From Caulobacter sp. UNC279MFTsu5.1 (GTDB taxonomy: Bacteria; Pseudomonadota; Alphaproteobacteria; Caulobacterales; Caulobacteraceae), in the NCBI RefSeq assembly GCF_900114015.1, contig NZ_FORN01000004.1, positions 164,595-228,594 on the forward strand: DNA of 64,000 nucleotides, read 5' to 3'. Positions 33,423 through 42,418 of this stretch are shown piece by piece. A model generated the notes under the pieces. That model ran no database searches. It was given only the letters and a program-made list of their open reading frames with translations, and was not told where the DNA came from. Position 1 is the first letter of the stretch. Every line of letters begins with the position of its first letter. The position numbers were made by a program, and so were the translations under genes.

Positions 33423-34841
33423 TCACAGCCCCTTCACGATCCCCTCGACCATCTTCTTGGCGTCGCCGAACAGCATCATGGTGTTGTCGCGGAAGAACAG
33501 CTCGTTCTCGACGCCCGCGTAGCCGCTGGACATGCCGCGCTTGATGAACAGCACGGTGCGGGCCTTTTCGACATCCAGGATCGGCATGCCGAAGATCGGG
33601 CTCTGCGGGTCGGTCTTGGCCGCCGGGTTGGTGACGTCGTTGGCGCCGATCACGAAGGCCACGTCGGCGGTCGAGAACTCGCTGTTGATGTCCTCCAGCT
33701 CGAACACCTCGTCATAGGGCACGTTGGCCTCGGCCAGCAGCACGTTCATGTGGCCCGGCATGCGGCCGGCCACGGGGTGGATGGCGTACTTCACCTCCAC
33801 GCCCTCCTCCTTCAGCTTGTCGGCCATTTCGCGCAGGGCGTGCTGGGCCTGGCTGACGGCCATGCCGTAGCCGGGGACGATGATCACCTTGCTGGCGTTC
33901 TTCATGATGAAAGCCGCGTCGTCGGCGCTGCCCTGCTTGACCGGTCGGGTCTCGACCTTGCCGCCGCCGCCGGCCGCCGCGTCGGCGGCCCCGAAGCCGC
34001 CCAGGATCACCGAGATGAAGCTGCGGTTCATGCCCTTGCACATGATGTAGGACAGGATCGCGCCCGACGAACCGACCAGGGCCCCGGTGATGATCAGGGT
34101 GGTGTTTTCCAGCGTGAAGCCGAGCGCCGCCGCGGCCCAGCCCGAATAGCTGTTCAGCATCGAGACCACGACCGGCATGTCGGCGCCGCCGATCGGGATG
34201 ATCAGGGTGACGCCGATCAGCAGGGCCAAGGCGAAGATCCCCCAGAAGGCCCAGATGGCGTGGCCGCCGCTCATCACCAGCACCACCACCAGGGCGACGA
34301 TGGCCAGGGCGATGACGATGTTGATCAGGTGGCGGGCCGGCAGCAGGATCGGCGCGCCGCCCATGTTGCCGTTCAGCTTGGCGAAGGCGATGACCGAGCC
34401 GGTGAAGGTGATCGCGCCGATGGCCAGGCCCAGCGACAGCTCGATCAGGCTGTTGAGGTGCACCTGGCCGTCAGCGCCCAGGATGCCGTAGGCCGCCGGG
34501 GTGTAGATCGCCGCCACCGCCACCAAGCAGGCGGCCATGCCGACCAGGCTGTGGAAGGCCGCCACCAGCTGCGGCATCGAGGTCATGGCCACCCGGCGGG
34601 CGATCAGCGCCCCCACCGTGCCGCCGACCGCGATCCCGCCCAGGATCAGGCCGATGGTCACGGGATCCAGCGCCCCCTGCTTCCACAGCGTGGCCAGGGT
34701 GGTCAGCACGGCGATGGCCATGCCGATCATGCCGTTGCGGTTGCCCGTCTGGCTGGTCACCGGGCTGGACAGCCCGCGCAGCGCCAGGATGAACAGCACC
34801 CCCGACACGATGTAGAGGATGGCGGCGAGATTGGCGTTCAT
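33423..34841 (-). CDS. pntB: NAD(P) transhydrogenase beta subunit
   Basis: A 472-residue subunit with about nine TM helices followed by the NADP-binding domain III (IVPGYGMAVSQAQHALREMADKL, GHMNVLLAEANVPYDEV, VIGANDVTNPAA, FGMPILDV). It completes the proton-translocating transhydrogenase that makes NADPH from NADH using the proton gradient. It is separated from pntAB by three unrelated genes on the same strand. Confidence 0.96.
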   Translation of the reverse strand: MNANLAAILYIVSGVLFILALRGLSSPVTSQTGNRNGMIGMAIAVLTTLATLWKQGALDPVTIGLILGGIAVGGTVGALIARRVAMTSMPQLVAAFHSLVGMAACLVAVAAIYTPAAYGILGADGQVHLNSLIELSLGLAIGAITFTGSVIAFAKLNGNMGGAPILLPARHLINIVIALAIVALVVVLVMSGGHAIWAFWGIFALALLIGVTLIIPIGGADMPVVVSMLNSYSGWAAAALGFTLENTTLIITGALVGSSGAILSYIMCKGMNRSFISVILGGFGAADAAAGGGGKVETRPVKQGSADDAAFIMKNASKVIIVPGYGMAVSQAQHALREMADKLKEEGVEVKYAIHPVAGRMPGHMNVLLAEANVPYDEVFELEDINSEFSTADVAFVIGANDVTNPAAKTDPQSPIFGMPILDVEKARTVLFIKRGMSSGYAGVENELFFRDNTMMLFGDAKKMVEGIVKGL

Positions 34842-34904
34842 GTCAGGTCTTGGCCCCCAAGAGCGGCGAGGAGAGAGCGGCGACGCCGCGACGAGAATTG
34901 CATG

Positions 34905-35228
34905 TCATGGTTTGGCCGCTTCCGGCGGATCAACGCCATCAGCGTCCCGACCAAAGGTTTTGAAAATCCGGTAGATCGCGAAAGCGGCGTTCAGCAACGA
35001 CACGACAACGACGGCGATCCAAAACATTGAGTAGTGCGCTGGGCGCTCATTCCACGCCTGAGCCGAGGCCAACGCCGCATAGAACAATCCGCCGACCGCC
35101 TCTCCCGCGAACCTGACGCGCGGACTACGTCCACTTGCCCAAAGGCAGAACATCGTCAGAAGGAGGCAGCCTGCGAAGAAGCTTCCCATGATGACGGCGG
35201 TCAGAAGTGGCGAGGCGCTGTCGCTCAC
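34905..35228 (-). CDS. Small membrane protein inside the pnt operon
   Basis: A 107-residue protein with three hydrophobic segments (residues ~10-30, 40-58 and 68-88) and an acidic C-terminus. Its ATG overlaps the stop of the preceding methyltransferase-like gene by four bases. Base composition is noticeably less GC-rich than pntB. No family recognised. Confidence 0.65.
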   Translation of the reverse strand: MSDSASPLLTAVIMGSFFAGCLLLTMFCLWASGRSPRVRFAGEAVGGLFYAALASAQAWNERPAHYSMFWIAVVVVSLLNAAFAIYRIFKTFGRDADGVDPPEAAKP

Positions 35229-36100
35229 GACACCTCCCCCTCGATCACAGTCGGCGCGGCGTTGACCCCGAACCGTGGCGGATGGCCCGAAGGCAGGCCG
35301 GAGAGGTCGTAGCGCGGCGGCTCGTAGTGGTTGGCCGCCGTATAGGGCGCGGCGAAGCGGGCCTGGCCGTCGGCCCCGGCCAGTTCGTCCTCGCGCACGA
35401 AGAAAGCGTTGGCGCCCGACAGGTTGCAGCCGACCAGGGCGTAGCCCTTGGCGCGGCCCAGGGCCTCCAGGCTGCTGAGGCTGGCGCTGTGATAGTTGCC
35501 GCCGTCCCAGACCCGGTCGGCCTTGTACTCGGCGACGAAGGCCACAGGCGGCGGATAGGCGGCGTTATATTCTATGATCACCACGCGCGGCCGGACGGCG
35601 CTGATCGCCCGCCAGATCCAGTAATCGTTGCCGTCGATGTCGATCGACAGCAGATCGACGCTGGCGGGCTTTTCGGCGGTTCCGCCGGCCCAGGGCCCCA
35701 ACAGGCCGTCGATGTTCTCGGCGGTCACGAAGGCCTTCTGCACGGTCAGCCGCCCCTGGCCCACGGCCACGGCCTGGTGGCCCTTGGCGGCCTCGACATA
35801 CTTGTCCGAACCGTCCAGCCACAGGCCGCTCCAGCCGGCCATCAGCAGCAGGGCGGTGTTGCACTCCACCCCGGCCTGGACGCCGAACTCGATGAACCGC
35901 CGGTCGCCCTCGCCGATGCGGTTGAAGATCTCCAGGACGATGCCGTCCTCGTCGTTCTGGCTGTAGGTCTTGCGGCCATGGGCGATCAGCCGCCCGGGCT
36001 CGCGGGCCCGGGGCGAAGCGCGCAGCTCGTCCCACCACCGCTCCAGCGCGATGCGGTTGGCGACCTGGGCCTGCTTGACGATGCGCTTGCCGCCGAACAT
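35225..36100 (-). CDS. FkbM-like methyltransferase fold protein inside the pnt operon
   Basis: A 291-residue protein. SQNDEDGIVLEIFNRIG, RFIEFGVQAGVECNTALLLMAGWSGLWLDGS, VDLLSIDIDGNDYWIW and VRPRVVIIEYNAAYPP match the FkbM-like/SAM-binding arrangement seen in glycan-modifying proteins. The glycine-rich motif is FIEFGVQAGVECN. It starts 33 bases after the small membrane gene at 36134. A substrate cannot be assigned. Confidence 0.75.
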   Translation of the reverse strand: MFGGKRIVKQAQVANRIALERWWDELRASPRAREPGRLIAHGRKTYSQNDEDGIVLEIFNRIGEGDRRFIEFGVQAGVECNTALLLMAGWSGLWLDGSDKYVEAAKGHQAVAVGQGRLTVQKAFVTAENIDGLLGPWAGGTAEKPASVDLLSIDIDGNDYWIWRAISAVRPRVVIIEYNAAYPPPVAFVAEYKADRVWDGGNYHSASLSSLEALGRAKGYALVGCNLSGANAFFVREDELAGADGQARFAAPYTAANHYEPPRYDLSGLPSGHPPRFGVNAAPTVIEGEVS

Positions 36101-36133
36101 GTCAGCTTCCCGGCGCGAAGACTGAAGGGACGC

Positions 36134-36484
36134 TCACCGTGAAGCCTCCTGCTTGGCGAGTTCCGCGTGCATACGCTTGAGGAACTCGGCCTTGGCCTCC
36201 CGGCTGGACTTCGTCAGGGACAGCGCGATGACGGCCACGCACAGGACGATCCATGCGCCACCCGCGATGGCTTCCTTATGGAAAAAGGCGTTAGCGCCCA
36301 TCGCCAGGGTCAGCACGACCAAGAGGGGAGCCGCCAGCAGCCGCGGGCGCTTGCGATCCTCCCGACCAAAATCGAAGAACAGGAATCCTTTGACCTTCAG
36401 GAGCAGGATAACGAACGCCGTGCCGACGATCGGAAGAGCCACGCTCAACAGCAGTATGGTGGGATCGGGGCGCGCCGCGCTCAC
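36134..36484 (-). CDS. Small membrane protein inside the pnt operon
   Basis: A 116-residue protein with about four hydrophobic segments (residues ~8-30, 48-66 and 72-90) and a charged C-terminal helix. Its ATG overlaps the pntAB stop by four bases, so its translation is coupled to the transhydrogenase. Lower GC than neighbours. No family recognised. Confidence 0.65.
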   Translation of the reverse strand: MSAARPDPTILLLSVALPIVGTAFVILLLKVKGFLFFDFGREDRKRPRLLAAPLLVVLTLAMGANAFFHKEAIAGGAWIVLCVAVIALSLTKSSREAKAEFLKRMHAELAKQEASR

Positions 36485-36816
36485 TTCTTCTCTTTCTTCT
36501 TGTACATGGCCAGCATCCGGTTGGTGACCAGGAAGCCGCCGAAGATATTGACCGCGGCGAAGGCGGCGGCGATGGCGCCGGCCCCCTTGGAGATCCAGGT
36601 CGAAGCGGCGACCGTGCCGCCGTCCAGGTCGCTGTGGGCCCCGTGGGCGGCGGCGGCCAGCAGGGCGCCGACGATGATCACCGACGAGATGGCGTTGGTC
36701 ACGGCCATCAGCGGGGTGTGCAGGGCGGGCGTGACGCTCCAGACGACGTAGTAGCCCACGAAGATGGCGAGCACGAAGATCGCCAGGCGGAACACGGTGG
36801 GGTCGACGGCTTCCAT
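36481..36816 (-). CDS. pntAB: NAD(P) transhydrogenase alpha subunit, membrane part
   Basis: A 111-residue membrane subunit with three TM helices ([41 protein letters not shown], and [18 protein letters not shown]), the standard PntA2. In organisms with split PntA it sits between PntAA and PntB. The stop codon overlaps the ATG of a foreign small membrane gene. Confidence 0.94.
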   Translation of the reverse strand: MEAVDPTVFRLAIFVLAIFVGYYVVWSVTPALHTPLMAVTNAISSVIIVGALLAAAAHGAHSDLDGGTVAASTWISKGAGAIAAAFAAVNIFGGFLVTNRMLAMYKKKEKK

Positions 36817-36849
36817 CTCAATCCCTCTTTTTGAGAGGCGGTGCGACCG

Positions 36850-36940
36850 CCCTCGTCCTTCGACAGGCTCAGGATGAGGGCGGAATGAACCGCCCGTTCC
36901 TTGAAAACCTCATGCTGAGCCTGTCGAAGCACGAGGTTTT
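36850..36940. repeat. Palindromic repeat, CCTTCGACAAGCTCAGGATG family
   Basis: Arms CTCGTCCTTCGACAGGCTC and GAGCCTGTCGAAGCACGAG face each other between pntAA and pntAB. Same family as 24671-24763. It lies inside the pnt operon. Confidence 0.8.
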
Positions 36941-36951
36941 CACGCAGTGAA

Positions 36952-38088
36952 CTAACCGGCCAGCAAGCTCGGATGCACCACCGCCCCGCCCTGGGTGACC
37001 AGGGCCGCCTTGAGGATCTCATCCTCGAAGTCGGGGGCGAAGGCGCCCTCCTTGTTCAGGAACAGGCTGGACAGGGCGAACAGGTTGCGGGCGTAGAGCG
37101 CCGAGGCGTCGGTGGCCACGCGGCCGGGCAGGTTGGGGATGCCCAGGATCTTGACGCCGTTGGCGGTGACCGCGACCTCGCCCAGCTTGCCGCCCTCGAC
37201 GTTGCCGCCGGCCTCGATGGCCAGGTCGACCAGCACCGAGCCGGGCTTCATCGAGGCGACCTGGGCGGCGTTGACCAGCTTGGGCGCCGGGCGGCCAGGG
37301 ATCAGGGCCGTGGTGATGACGATGTCCTGCTTGGCGATGTGCGAGGAAACCAACTCGGCCTGCTTGGCCTGGTATTCCTTCGACATCTCCTTGGCGTAGC
37401 CGCCGGCGGTCTGGGCGTTCTTGAACTCCTCGTCCTCGACGGCCAGGAACTTGGCGCCCAGGCTTTCGACCTGCTCCTTGGTGGCCGGACGGACGTCGGT
37501 GGCGGTGACCACCGCGCCCAGGCGGCGGGCGGTGGCGATGGCCTGCAGGCCGGCCACGCCCACGCCCATCACGAAGACCTTGGCCGCGGCGACCGTGCCG
37601 GCGGCGGTCATCATCATCGGCAGGGCCTTGCCATAGGCCTCGGCCGCCTCGATCACGGCGCGGTAGCCGGCGAGATTGGCCTGCGAGGACAGCATGTCCA
37701 TCACCTGAGCCCGGGTGATGCGCGGGATGAACTCCATGGCCAAGGCGCTGGCGCCGGCCTTGGCCAGGGCGTTCAGCGTGTCCTTGTCCTGGTACGGATT
37801 GAGCGCCGCGGCGACGATCGCGCCCTTCTTCAGGGCGGCGATCTCGGCGGCTTCGGGGGCGCGGACCTTGAACAGGACGTCGGCGTCCTTCAGGGCGTCC
37901 TTCGCCGTCTTGGCCAGCTTGGCCCCGGCCGCCTCGTAGTCGGCGTCCGGATACGAAGCCGCGGTCCCCGCCCCGGCCTCGACCACGACCGAGAAACCGG
38001 CCGCGACCAGCTTCTTGACGGTCTCGGGCGTGGCCGCGACCCGGGTCTCGCCACCGCGGGTCTCTTTCGTGACGGCGATAACGGCCAT
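36952..38088 (-). CDS. pntAA: NAD(P) transhydrogenase alpha subunit, NAD-binding part
   Basis: A 378-residue soluble subunit of the alanine dehydrogenase/PNT family. ETRGGETRVAATPETVKKL, EAGAGTAASYPDADY and GVGVAGLQAIATARRLGAVV (the NAD-binding Rossmann segment) are clear. ATG 38088 is preferred to 38094 because the ribosome site AGGGG would be too close to the latter. First gene of the pnt operon. Confidence 0.94.
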   Translation of the reverse strand: MAVIAVTKETRGGETRVAATPETVKKLVAAGFSVVVEAGAGTAASYPDADYEAAGAKLAKTAKDALKDADVLFKVRAPEAAEIAALKKGAIVAAALNPYQDKDTLNALAKAGASALAMEFIPRITRAQVMDMLSSQANLAGYRAVIEAAEAYGKALPMMMTAAGTVAAAKVFVMGVGVAGLQAIATARRLGAVVTATDVRPATKEQVESLGAKFLAVEDEEFKNAQTAGGYAKEMSKEYQAKQAELVSSHIAKQDIVITTALIPGRPAPKLVNAAQVASMKPGSVLVDLAIEAGGNVEGGKLGEVAVTANGVKILGIPNLPGRVATDASALYARNLFALSSLFLNKEGAFAPDFEDEILKAALVTQGGAVVHPSLLAG

Positions 38089-38214
38089 CGGCATACCCCT
38101 CCCAAGGACGCTGCTTGCTCCGACGAGCTTGCGCGTCTCTCTAGGGGATGTTCTTGCCCGATGTCGAGCCTTACGCTTACGGCATGGGCAAAAATATACC
38201 GATGTCTACCGGTG

Positions 38215-38445
38215 TCAGTGGGCGGAGGCGGGCTTTTCGCGCAGGAACACGACGCCCAGGACCGCCAGGACGATTCCCGGGATCACGCCGCCGACGAAGC
38301 CGGCCGAGGTGCAGAACCACAGGGTGATGGTCAGCAGCAGGACGGCGACGGCCAGCGAGCCCCACTTGGTCATCTTGCCAAAGGCTTCGAAGGTCGCGGA
38401 CTGTTCGTGGATGTCCATTTCACCGCGTTGGTAGTCGCCGGCCAT
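38215..38445 (-). CDS. aa3-type cytochrome c oxidase subunit IV
   Basis: A 76-residue small subunit: YQRGEMDIHEQSATFEAFGKMTKWGS is the family N-terminus, followed by a single TM helix and a short C-terminal one. It is attached to the aa3 oxidase in alphaproteobacteria, although the core oxidase genes are not in the window. Confidence 0.88.
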   Translation of the reverse strand: MAGDYQRGEMDIHEQSATFEAFGKMTKWGSLAVAVLLLTITLWFCTSAGFVGGVIPGIVLAVLGVVFLREKPASAH

Positions 38446-38465
38446 GTCAGTTTCCCAGGTGGAAT

Positions 38466-38500
38466 TAAAAAACGCCCCGCCGCTTACAACGTGCGGGGCG
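38466..38500 (-). terminator. Rho-independent terminator of the glycosyltransferase gene
   Basis: Minus-strand stem CGCCCCGC / GCGGGGCG around a 19-base loop, followed by TTTTTTAATT. It lies just after the stop at 38506. Confidence 0.85.
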
Positions 38501-38505
38501 CGGGC

Positions 38506-39528
38506 TCAAGCCGCCGGGATGTCGCGATTGGCCCAGGCCTCGTCGGTGAACCGCGTTCGAACAGCCGCGACGGCCTGATCGACCGAAATATCGGCGATCC
38601 GCCCCTCCCCGCCGTCGAGGCGGCTGAGCCAGCGCGAATAGGCCGGCACGGGGCTGGTGCCCATCAGGCCGATGGCCGGCCGCCCCACCGAGGCGGCGAC
38701 GTTCAGCGGCCCGGAGTCGTTGCCCAGGAATCCGGCCGACAGGGCGATCAGGGCGGCGGCCTGGTCCAGCGGCAGGTCGCAGGCCAGGATGTCGCGACCG
38801 GACCCGAACCGGGCGGCCACGCTCGCCTCCAGGCGCGGGGCGTCGTTCGGTCCGCCCAGCCAGAAGACCGTCGGGAACAGGTCGGCCACGGCTTGCGACA
38901 CGGCGGCGAAGCGCTCGGCCGGCCAAGTGCGGGCCGGTTCGCTGGCCCCGACGCCCAGCACCAGCCACGGGCCGGGCAGGCGGCCGAACCGCGCCTGGAC
39001 CGCCGCCACGGCCTTGGGGTCCAGCAACAGGCCCGGCTCGCGGCTGTCGACCTTCAGGCCGTGCAGGACCTCGAACGCCGCCAGCTTGTCCAGCCGATGG
39101 TCGGGCCGCATGGCCTTGGGCAGGAATGGCCCCTGCAGCCACTGCTCCTGGCTTCCGTGACCCAGGCCGAACCCGCGCCGCTCAGGCACGCCGGCCAGCC
39201 AGGCGGCCTGGGCGGGGCGGCCGATCTTCTCCAGGATCCACACGGCGCGCGGCCTCACCTCGCGGCAGATGCGCCAAAAGTCGAGCACCTCCTTCACGCC
39301 CTTCAGCGCGCCGGAGAAGTGGCGGGCATAGACCACCCGGCTGACCGACGGCTCGACCGCCAGCACCTCGGCGGCGCGACTGGACGGCCGCGCGGCCAGC
39401 ACCACCTGGCCTTCGGGCGTTCGAGCGGCGATGGCCCGGACGGTCGGCAGGTGCCACATCAGGTCGCCGATGCCGCGGTCGGGCGCGTAGACGAGGACGG
39501 AGCCGGCGGGCTTGGAGGCGGTATCCAT
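38506..39528 (-). CDS. Glycosyltransferase family 9 (heptosyltransferase-like)
   Basis: A 340-residue ADP-heptose:LPS heptosyltransferase-type protein. VYAPDRGIGDLMWHLPTVRAI is the N-terminal acceptor-side loop, and GNDSGPLNVAASVGRPAIGLMG is the C-terminal nucleotide-sugar site. It probably acts in LPS core synthesis at the inner membrane. ATG 39528 (MDTASK) is selected; an upstream ATG at 39633 would add a basic, low-complexity tail. Confidence 0.88.
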   Translation of the reverse strand: MDTASKPAGSVLVYAPDRGIGDLMWHLPTVRAIAARTPEGQVVLAARPSSRAAEVLAVEPSVSRVVYARHFSGALKGVKEVLDFWRICREVRPRAVWILEKIGRPAQAAWLAGVPERRGFGLGHGSQEQWLQGPFLPKAMRPDHRLDKLAAFEVLHGLKVDSREPGLLLDPKAVAAVQARFGRLPGPWLVLGVGASEPARTWPAERFAAVSQAVADLFPTVFWLGGPNDAPRLEASVAARFGSGRDILACDLPLDQAAALIALSAGFLGNDSGPLNVAASVGRPAIGLMGTSPVPAYSRWLSRLDGGEGRIADISVDQAVAAVRTRFTDEAWANRDIPAA

Positions 39529-39786
39529 GCCTCTGGGCTTAGCGGGCGCTCCGGCGGTTGTCATCCCGCACGCCCTTTCGGCCCGTCGGCGGCCCATCCT
39601 CCCGACACGGCCCGTGCTGGAAAGCGCGTCCATGAACGCCTCGGACCGCCCTCTCTTTCAGCAATCGCCGCCAATCGGAGGCGAGTGACAAATATCATTC
39701 ACCCAAAAAGAGCATTGTGTGATCACTCTACCATTCGATGCGTCGGCGTCGCCGATCCCACCCAGACATGAACCCAGGAGGCGTCG

Positions 39787-40224
39787 ATGCCTGAAACCAC
39801 CACCCTGAACCTCACGGTCTACAAGCCCGTCGTCATGGCCGGCCCGGAAGAACAGGTCGGCTTCGACTATATTCTGACCATCGTCGTCCCGGATCTGAAG
39901 ACCGCGGTGAGCGGCGATCCTTCGCAGGCGTCTTCGGCCCGTTGCGACGTCGTGCCGGTCACCGGCACGCTGGAGTTTCCCAACCCGGCCCTGCCCGTCA
40001 TCTCGCCCTACACCGGACTGATGTTCATCTACGACAACGCCCCGCTTATCGGCTTTCCGCTCACGATCATCGCGCAGAGCGCCGGGGAGGACTTGAAGTT
40101 CAACATGAACCTCAGCTTTCCGGCCTCGCCGCTCTATTTCTTCAGCGGCGCCATCATGTTCGGCGACTGGCCCGGACCGCTCAGCGACGTGACGGCCAGT
40201 TTCCTCTGCCCTCAGCCGACCTAG
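39787..40224 (+). CDS. Hypothetical protein, no family recognised
   Basis: A 145-residue protein with no signal peptide and no membrane helix, rich in beta-type alternation (LNLTVYKPVVMAGPEEQVGFDYILTIVVPDL, LTIIAQSAG, FNMNLSFPASPLYFF), so a beta-sandwich is plausible. GGAGG precedes the ATG at 7 bases. The upstream 120 bases are AT-rich, and the stop codon lies in a perfect hairpin arm. Possibly a recent arrival. Confidence 0.65.
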   Translation: MPETTTLNLTVYKPVVMAGPEEQVGFDYILTIVVPDLKTAVSGDPSQASSARCDVVPVTGTLEFPNPALPVISPYTGLMFIYDNAPLIGFPLTIIAQSAGEDLKFNMNLSFPASPLYFFSGAIMFGDWPGPLSDVTASFLCPQPT

Positions 40225-40273
40225 AGCGCGTTGGGCGAAAGTATGAGCGGTTTCGCCCGCCAAACGCGCTCTA
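40222..40273. repeat. Inverted repeat over the stop codon of the 39787 gene
   Basis: Outer arms TAGAGCGCGTT (40222-40232) and AACGCGCTCTA (40263-40273), inner arms GGGCGAAA and TTTCGCCC, with a 10-base loop. The TAG stop is part of the arm. It has no T run, so it may be a REP-like element rather than a terminator. Confidence 0.75.
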
Positions 40274-40311
40274 AACTTCTGAATCTGGCGCCTGTCGTCA
40301 AATCTGGCGCG

Positions 40312-40349
40312 TGGTCCTCGTCCTTCGACAAGCTCAGGATGAGGACCAT
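40312..40349. repeat. Half copy of the CCTTCGACAAGCTCAGGATG repeat
   Basis: GGTCCTCGTCCTTCGACAAG continuing into CTCAGGATGAGGACC, a single arm pair of the family seen at 24671 and 36850. It ends just before the hydrolase stop. Confidence 0.75.
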
Positions 40350-40352
40350 TGC

Positions 40353-41285
40353 TCAGGCCCAGTCGCTACCCCACCCCGCCAGCAGTCCCCGCAGCCCCGC
40401 CACGAAGGCCAGCGGCTGGTCGACCATCACGTGGTGGTCGGCGTCGGGGATCGGCGCGCGCAGGACGGCGTCGGGCATCTCGCCGATCATGTAGTCCAGG
40501 GTCTCGGCGTGCATCAGGGCCGAGCGCTCGCCCCACATCAGGGCCGCCGGGCAGGCGATGCGCGGCAGCAGCAGGCCCAGGTCCGGCATCGAGAACCGCT
40601 GCCAGATCGCCGGATCGAACTTCCAGGTCCAGCCGCCCTCGACTTGCTTGAGAGACCCCCGCGCGATGTAATCGGCGATGTAGAGGTTCTCGCAGCCCTG
40701 CGGCGGGGCCAGGCGGAAGCGGGCCAGGGCCGCCTCCAGCGTCGGATAGACCCGGTTGGCGGCGTCGGGGCGCGGCGGCGGGCCGCGCCAGCGCTTTTCC
40801 GGCGGCTGGATGCTGCTGTCGACCATGACGATCCCGCGCAGGCGGTCGGCGTGCTCGGCGCCGCAATAAAGGGTGGGAAAACCGCCGAACGAATGGCCGA
40901 CCAGGATCGGCTTCACGCCGCCCGCCTCCAGCTGCGCCGCCTCCACCGCCGCGAAGATCTCGGCCGCGAACAGTTCGGCGGAATAGGCCGGACGCCAGTC
41001 CGAGCCGCCCATGCCCGACCATGAGATCGCCGCCACCCGCCAGTCCTGGGCGAAGAACGGCGCGATGAAGCTCCACCAGTCGGCGTGGGCGCCGTTGCCA
41101 TGCAGGAACAGCAGGCCCGGCTTGCCGACCTCGCCCCAGGTCAGGAGCTCGATCTCCGCGCCCTGGACAGGAATGCGCGAGCGTTCGGGCGCGAGCGCGA
41201 GCGCCGCCTCGAACCAGGCGGGGGCTGGCGGCTTCTCGCCGTGGAACGGGCCGAGCAGCGACAGGGGCGCGGGATCGTCGGCCAT
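40353..41285 (-). CDS. Alpha/beta hydrolase
   Basis: A 310-residue cytoplasmic alpha/beta hydrolase: the oxyanion loop HGNGAHADWWSFI, nucleophile elbow GHSFGG, and C-terminal HHVMVDQP holding the catalytic His. The start lies 2 bases after the thioesterase stop, so the two are in one operon. Substrate unknown. Confidence 0.88.
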   Translation of the reverse strand: MADDPAPLSLLGPFHGEKPPAPAWFEAALALAPERSRIPVQGAEIELLTWGEVGKPGLLFLHGNGAHADWWSFIAPFFAQDWRVAAISWSGMGGSDWRPAYSAELFAAEIFAAVEAAQLEAGGVKPILVGHSFGGFPTLYCGAEHADRLRGIVMVDSSIQPPEKRWRGPPPRPDAANRVYPTLEAALARFRLAPPQGCENLYIADYIARGSLKQVEGGWTWKFDPAIWQRFSMPDLGLLLPRIACPAALMWGERSALMHAETLDYMIGEMPDAVLRAPIPDADHHVMVDQPLAFVAGLRGLLAGWGSDWA

Positions 41286-41287
41286 GC

Positions 41288-41761
41288 TCAGGCCTTTTCC
41301 ATGTAGGCGATCTCGCCGGGACGCGGGGTGCGCGGGGCCAGGGCCTTGAAGACCCCGGTTCCGGTCATCAGCGTCCGCTGGCCGGCCCAGATGCGGCCGC
41401 GCACGGTGAACACCAGGTCCTGCTCGGCGATCAGTTCGCCCCGCCCCTCGACGAAGTCGCCGAGCTGGGCCCCGGACAGGAAATCGCAGTTCAGCCGCAC
41501 GGTGACCCAGCTGTAGGACTTCCGCAGCGAGATGAGCCGGCCCCAGGCCATGTCGGCGAAGCTCATCAGCATGCCGCCGTGGCAATTGCCCAGGCCGTTG
41601 GTGTGGTGCTCCTCGACCCGGAAACCCAGGGTCGCCTCGCCCGGGCCGGCGCGGTGTTCGTACAGCGGCCCGATCTGCCGGCCGAAGCCGCGCGACCAGT
41701 TCAGCTGGCTGTAGCCCTCGGGGATGGCGGCGGCCTGGGCGTCGGTGAGATCGTCGGACAT
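41288..41761 (-). CDS. PaaI family thioesterase (hotdog fold)
   Basis: A 157-residue hotdog protein: [19 protein letters not shown] carries the HGG motif of PaaI/4HBT thioesterases, and [23 protein letters not shown] is the central strand and loop. It hydrolyses acyl-CoA or aromatic CoA thioesters. It is the first gene of a two-gene unit with the downstream hydrolase. Confidence 0.9.
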   Translation of the reverse strand: MSDDLTDAQAAAIPEGYSQLNWSRGFGRQIGPLYEHRAGPGEATLGFRVEEHHTNGLGNCHGGMLMSFADMAWGRLISLRKSYSWVTVRLNCDFLSGAQLGDFVEGRGELIAEQDLVFTVRGRIWAGQRTLMTGTGVFKALAPRTPRPGEIAYMEKA

Positions 41762-41905
41762 GGGCAAAGTCTAACGAGCGTTTGAAGCGTGGCAAGCGCG
41801 ACGCTGGGGAAGCCTTTGGGCAAACTTCGACGGGACCTTGTAAGGACGGCGCGGCCGCCGGCGTCTAACCTTTCGAAAACGGGGCATTCTTAAGAAAAGG
41901 CGGCC

Positions 41906-42418
41906 ATGGGCGCTGGACGGCAGGAGGACGAGGCTTTCGCGGCGTGGCTGGCGCCGCACCTGGGCGCCTTGCGCCGGACGGCCCGCGCCTTCGCCGAGCC
42001 GGCCGACCAGCACGACCTGATGCAGGAACTGATGCTGGCGGTGTGGCGGGCCCGCCCCCGCTTCCGCGGCGAGAGCGCCGACCTGACCTTCGTCTACCGC
42101 GTCGCCCACAACACCGCCCTGACCTGGAAGCGCGGCGAGACCCGCCGCCAGCGGCGGCGCGCGGCGATCGAGGCCGAGACGGCCTTGCGCCTGGAGGTCG
42201 GCGCCACGCCGGAGGCCGGCCTGCTGGACAGGCTCTACGACGCCATCCGCACCCTGCCGCCGCTGGACCGCTCGCTGATCCTGCTGTCGCTGGACGGCCA
42301 GCCCTATGCCGAGATCGCGCGCGTGCACGGTCTCAGCGAAACCAATGTCGGCGCCCGCCTCAGCCGGGTCCGTCGACGGCTCTCGGACCTCGTGGAGGAG
42401 CGCGCCGATGGAGTTTGA
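41906..42418 (+). CDS. ECF-type RNA polymerase sigma factor
   Basis: A 170-residue ECF sigma with region 2 (DLMQELMLAVWRARPRFRGESADLTFVYRVAHNTALTWKR) and region 4 (LPPLDRSLILLSLDGQPYAEIARVHGLSETNVGARLSRVRRRL). No extra C-terminal domain. It overlaps the next gene by 11 bases, typical for a sigma and its membrane partner. Confidence 0.92.
   Translation: MGAGRQEDEAFAAWLAPHLGALRRTARAFAEPADQHDLMQELMLAVWRARPRFRGESADLTFVYRVAHNTALTWKRGETRRQRRRAAIEAETALRLEVGATPEAGLLDRLYDAIRTLPPLDRSLILLSLDGQPYAEIARVHGLSETNVGARLSRVRRRLSDLVEERADGV

Noticed and set aside
41833..41868. An ECF-type promoter (GGACCTT and CGTCTAA) before the second sigma gene
   Set aside because: The two elements are 22 bases apart, too far for an ECF promoter, which normally has 16-17.
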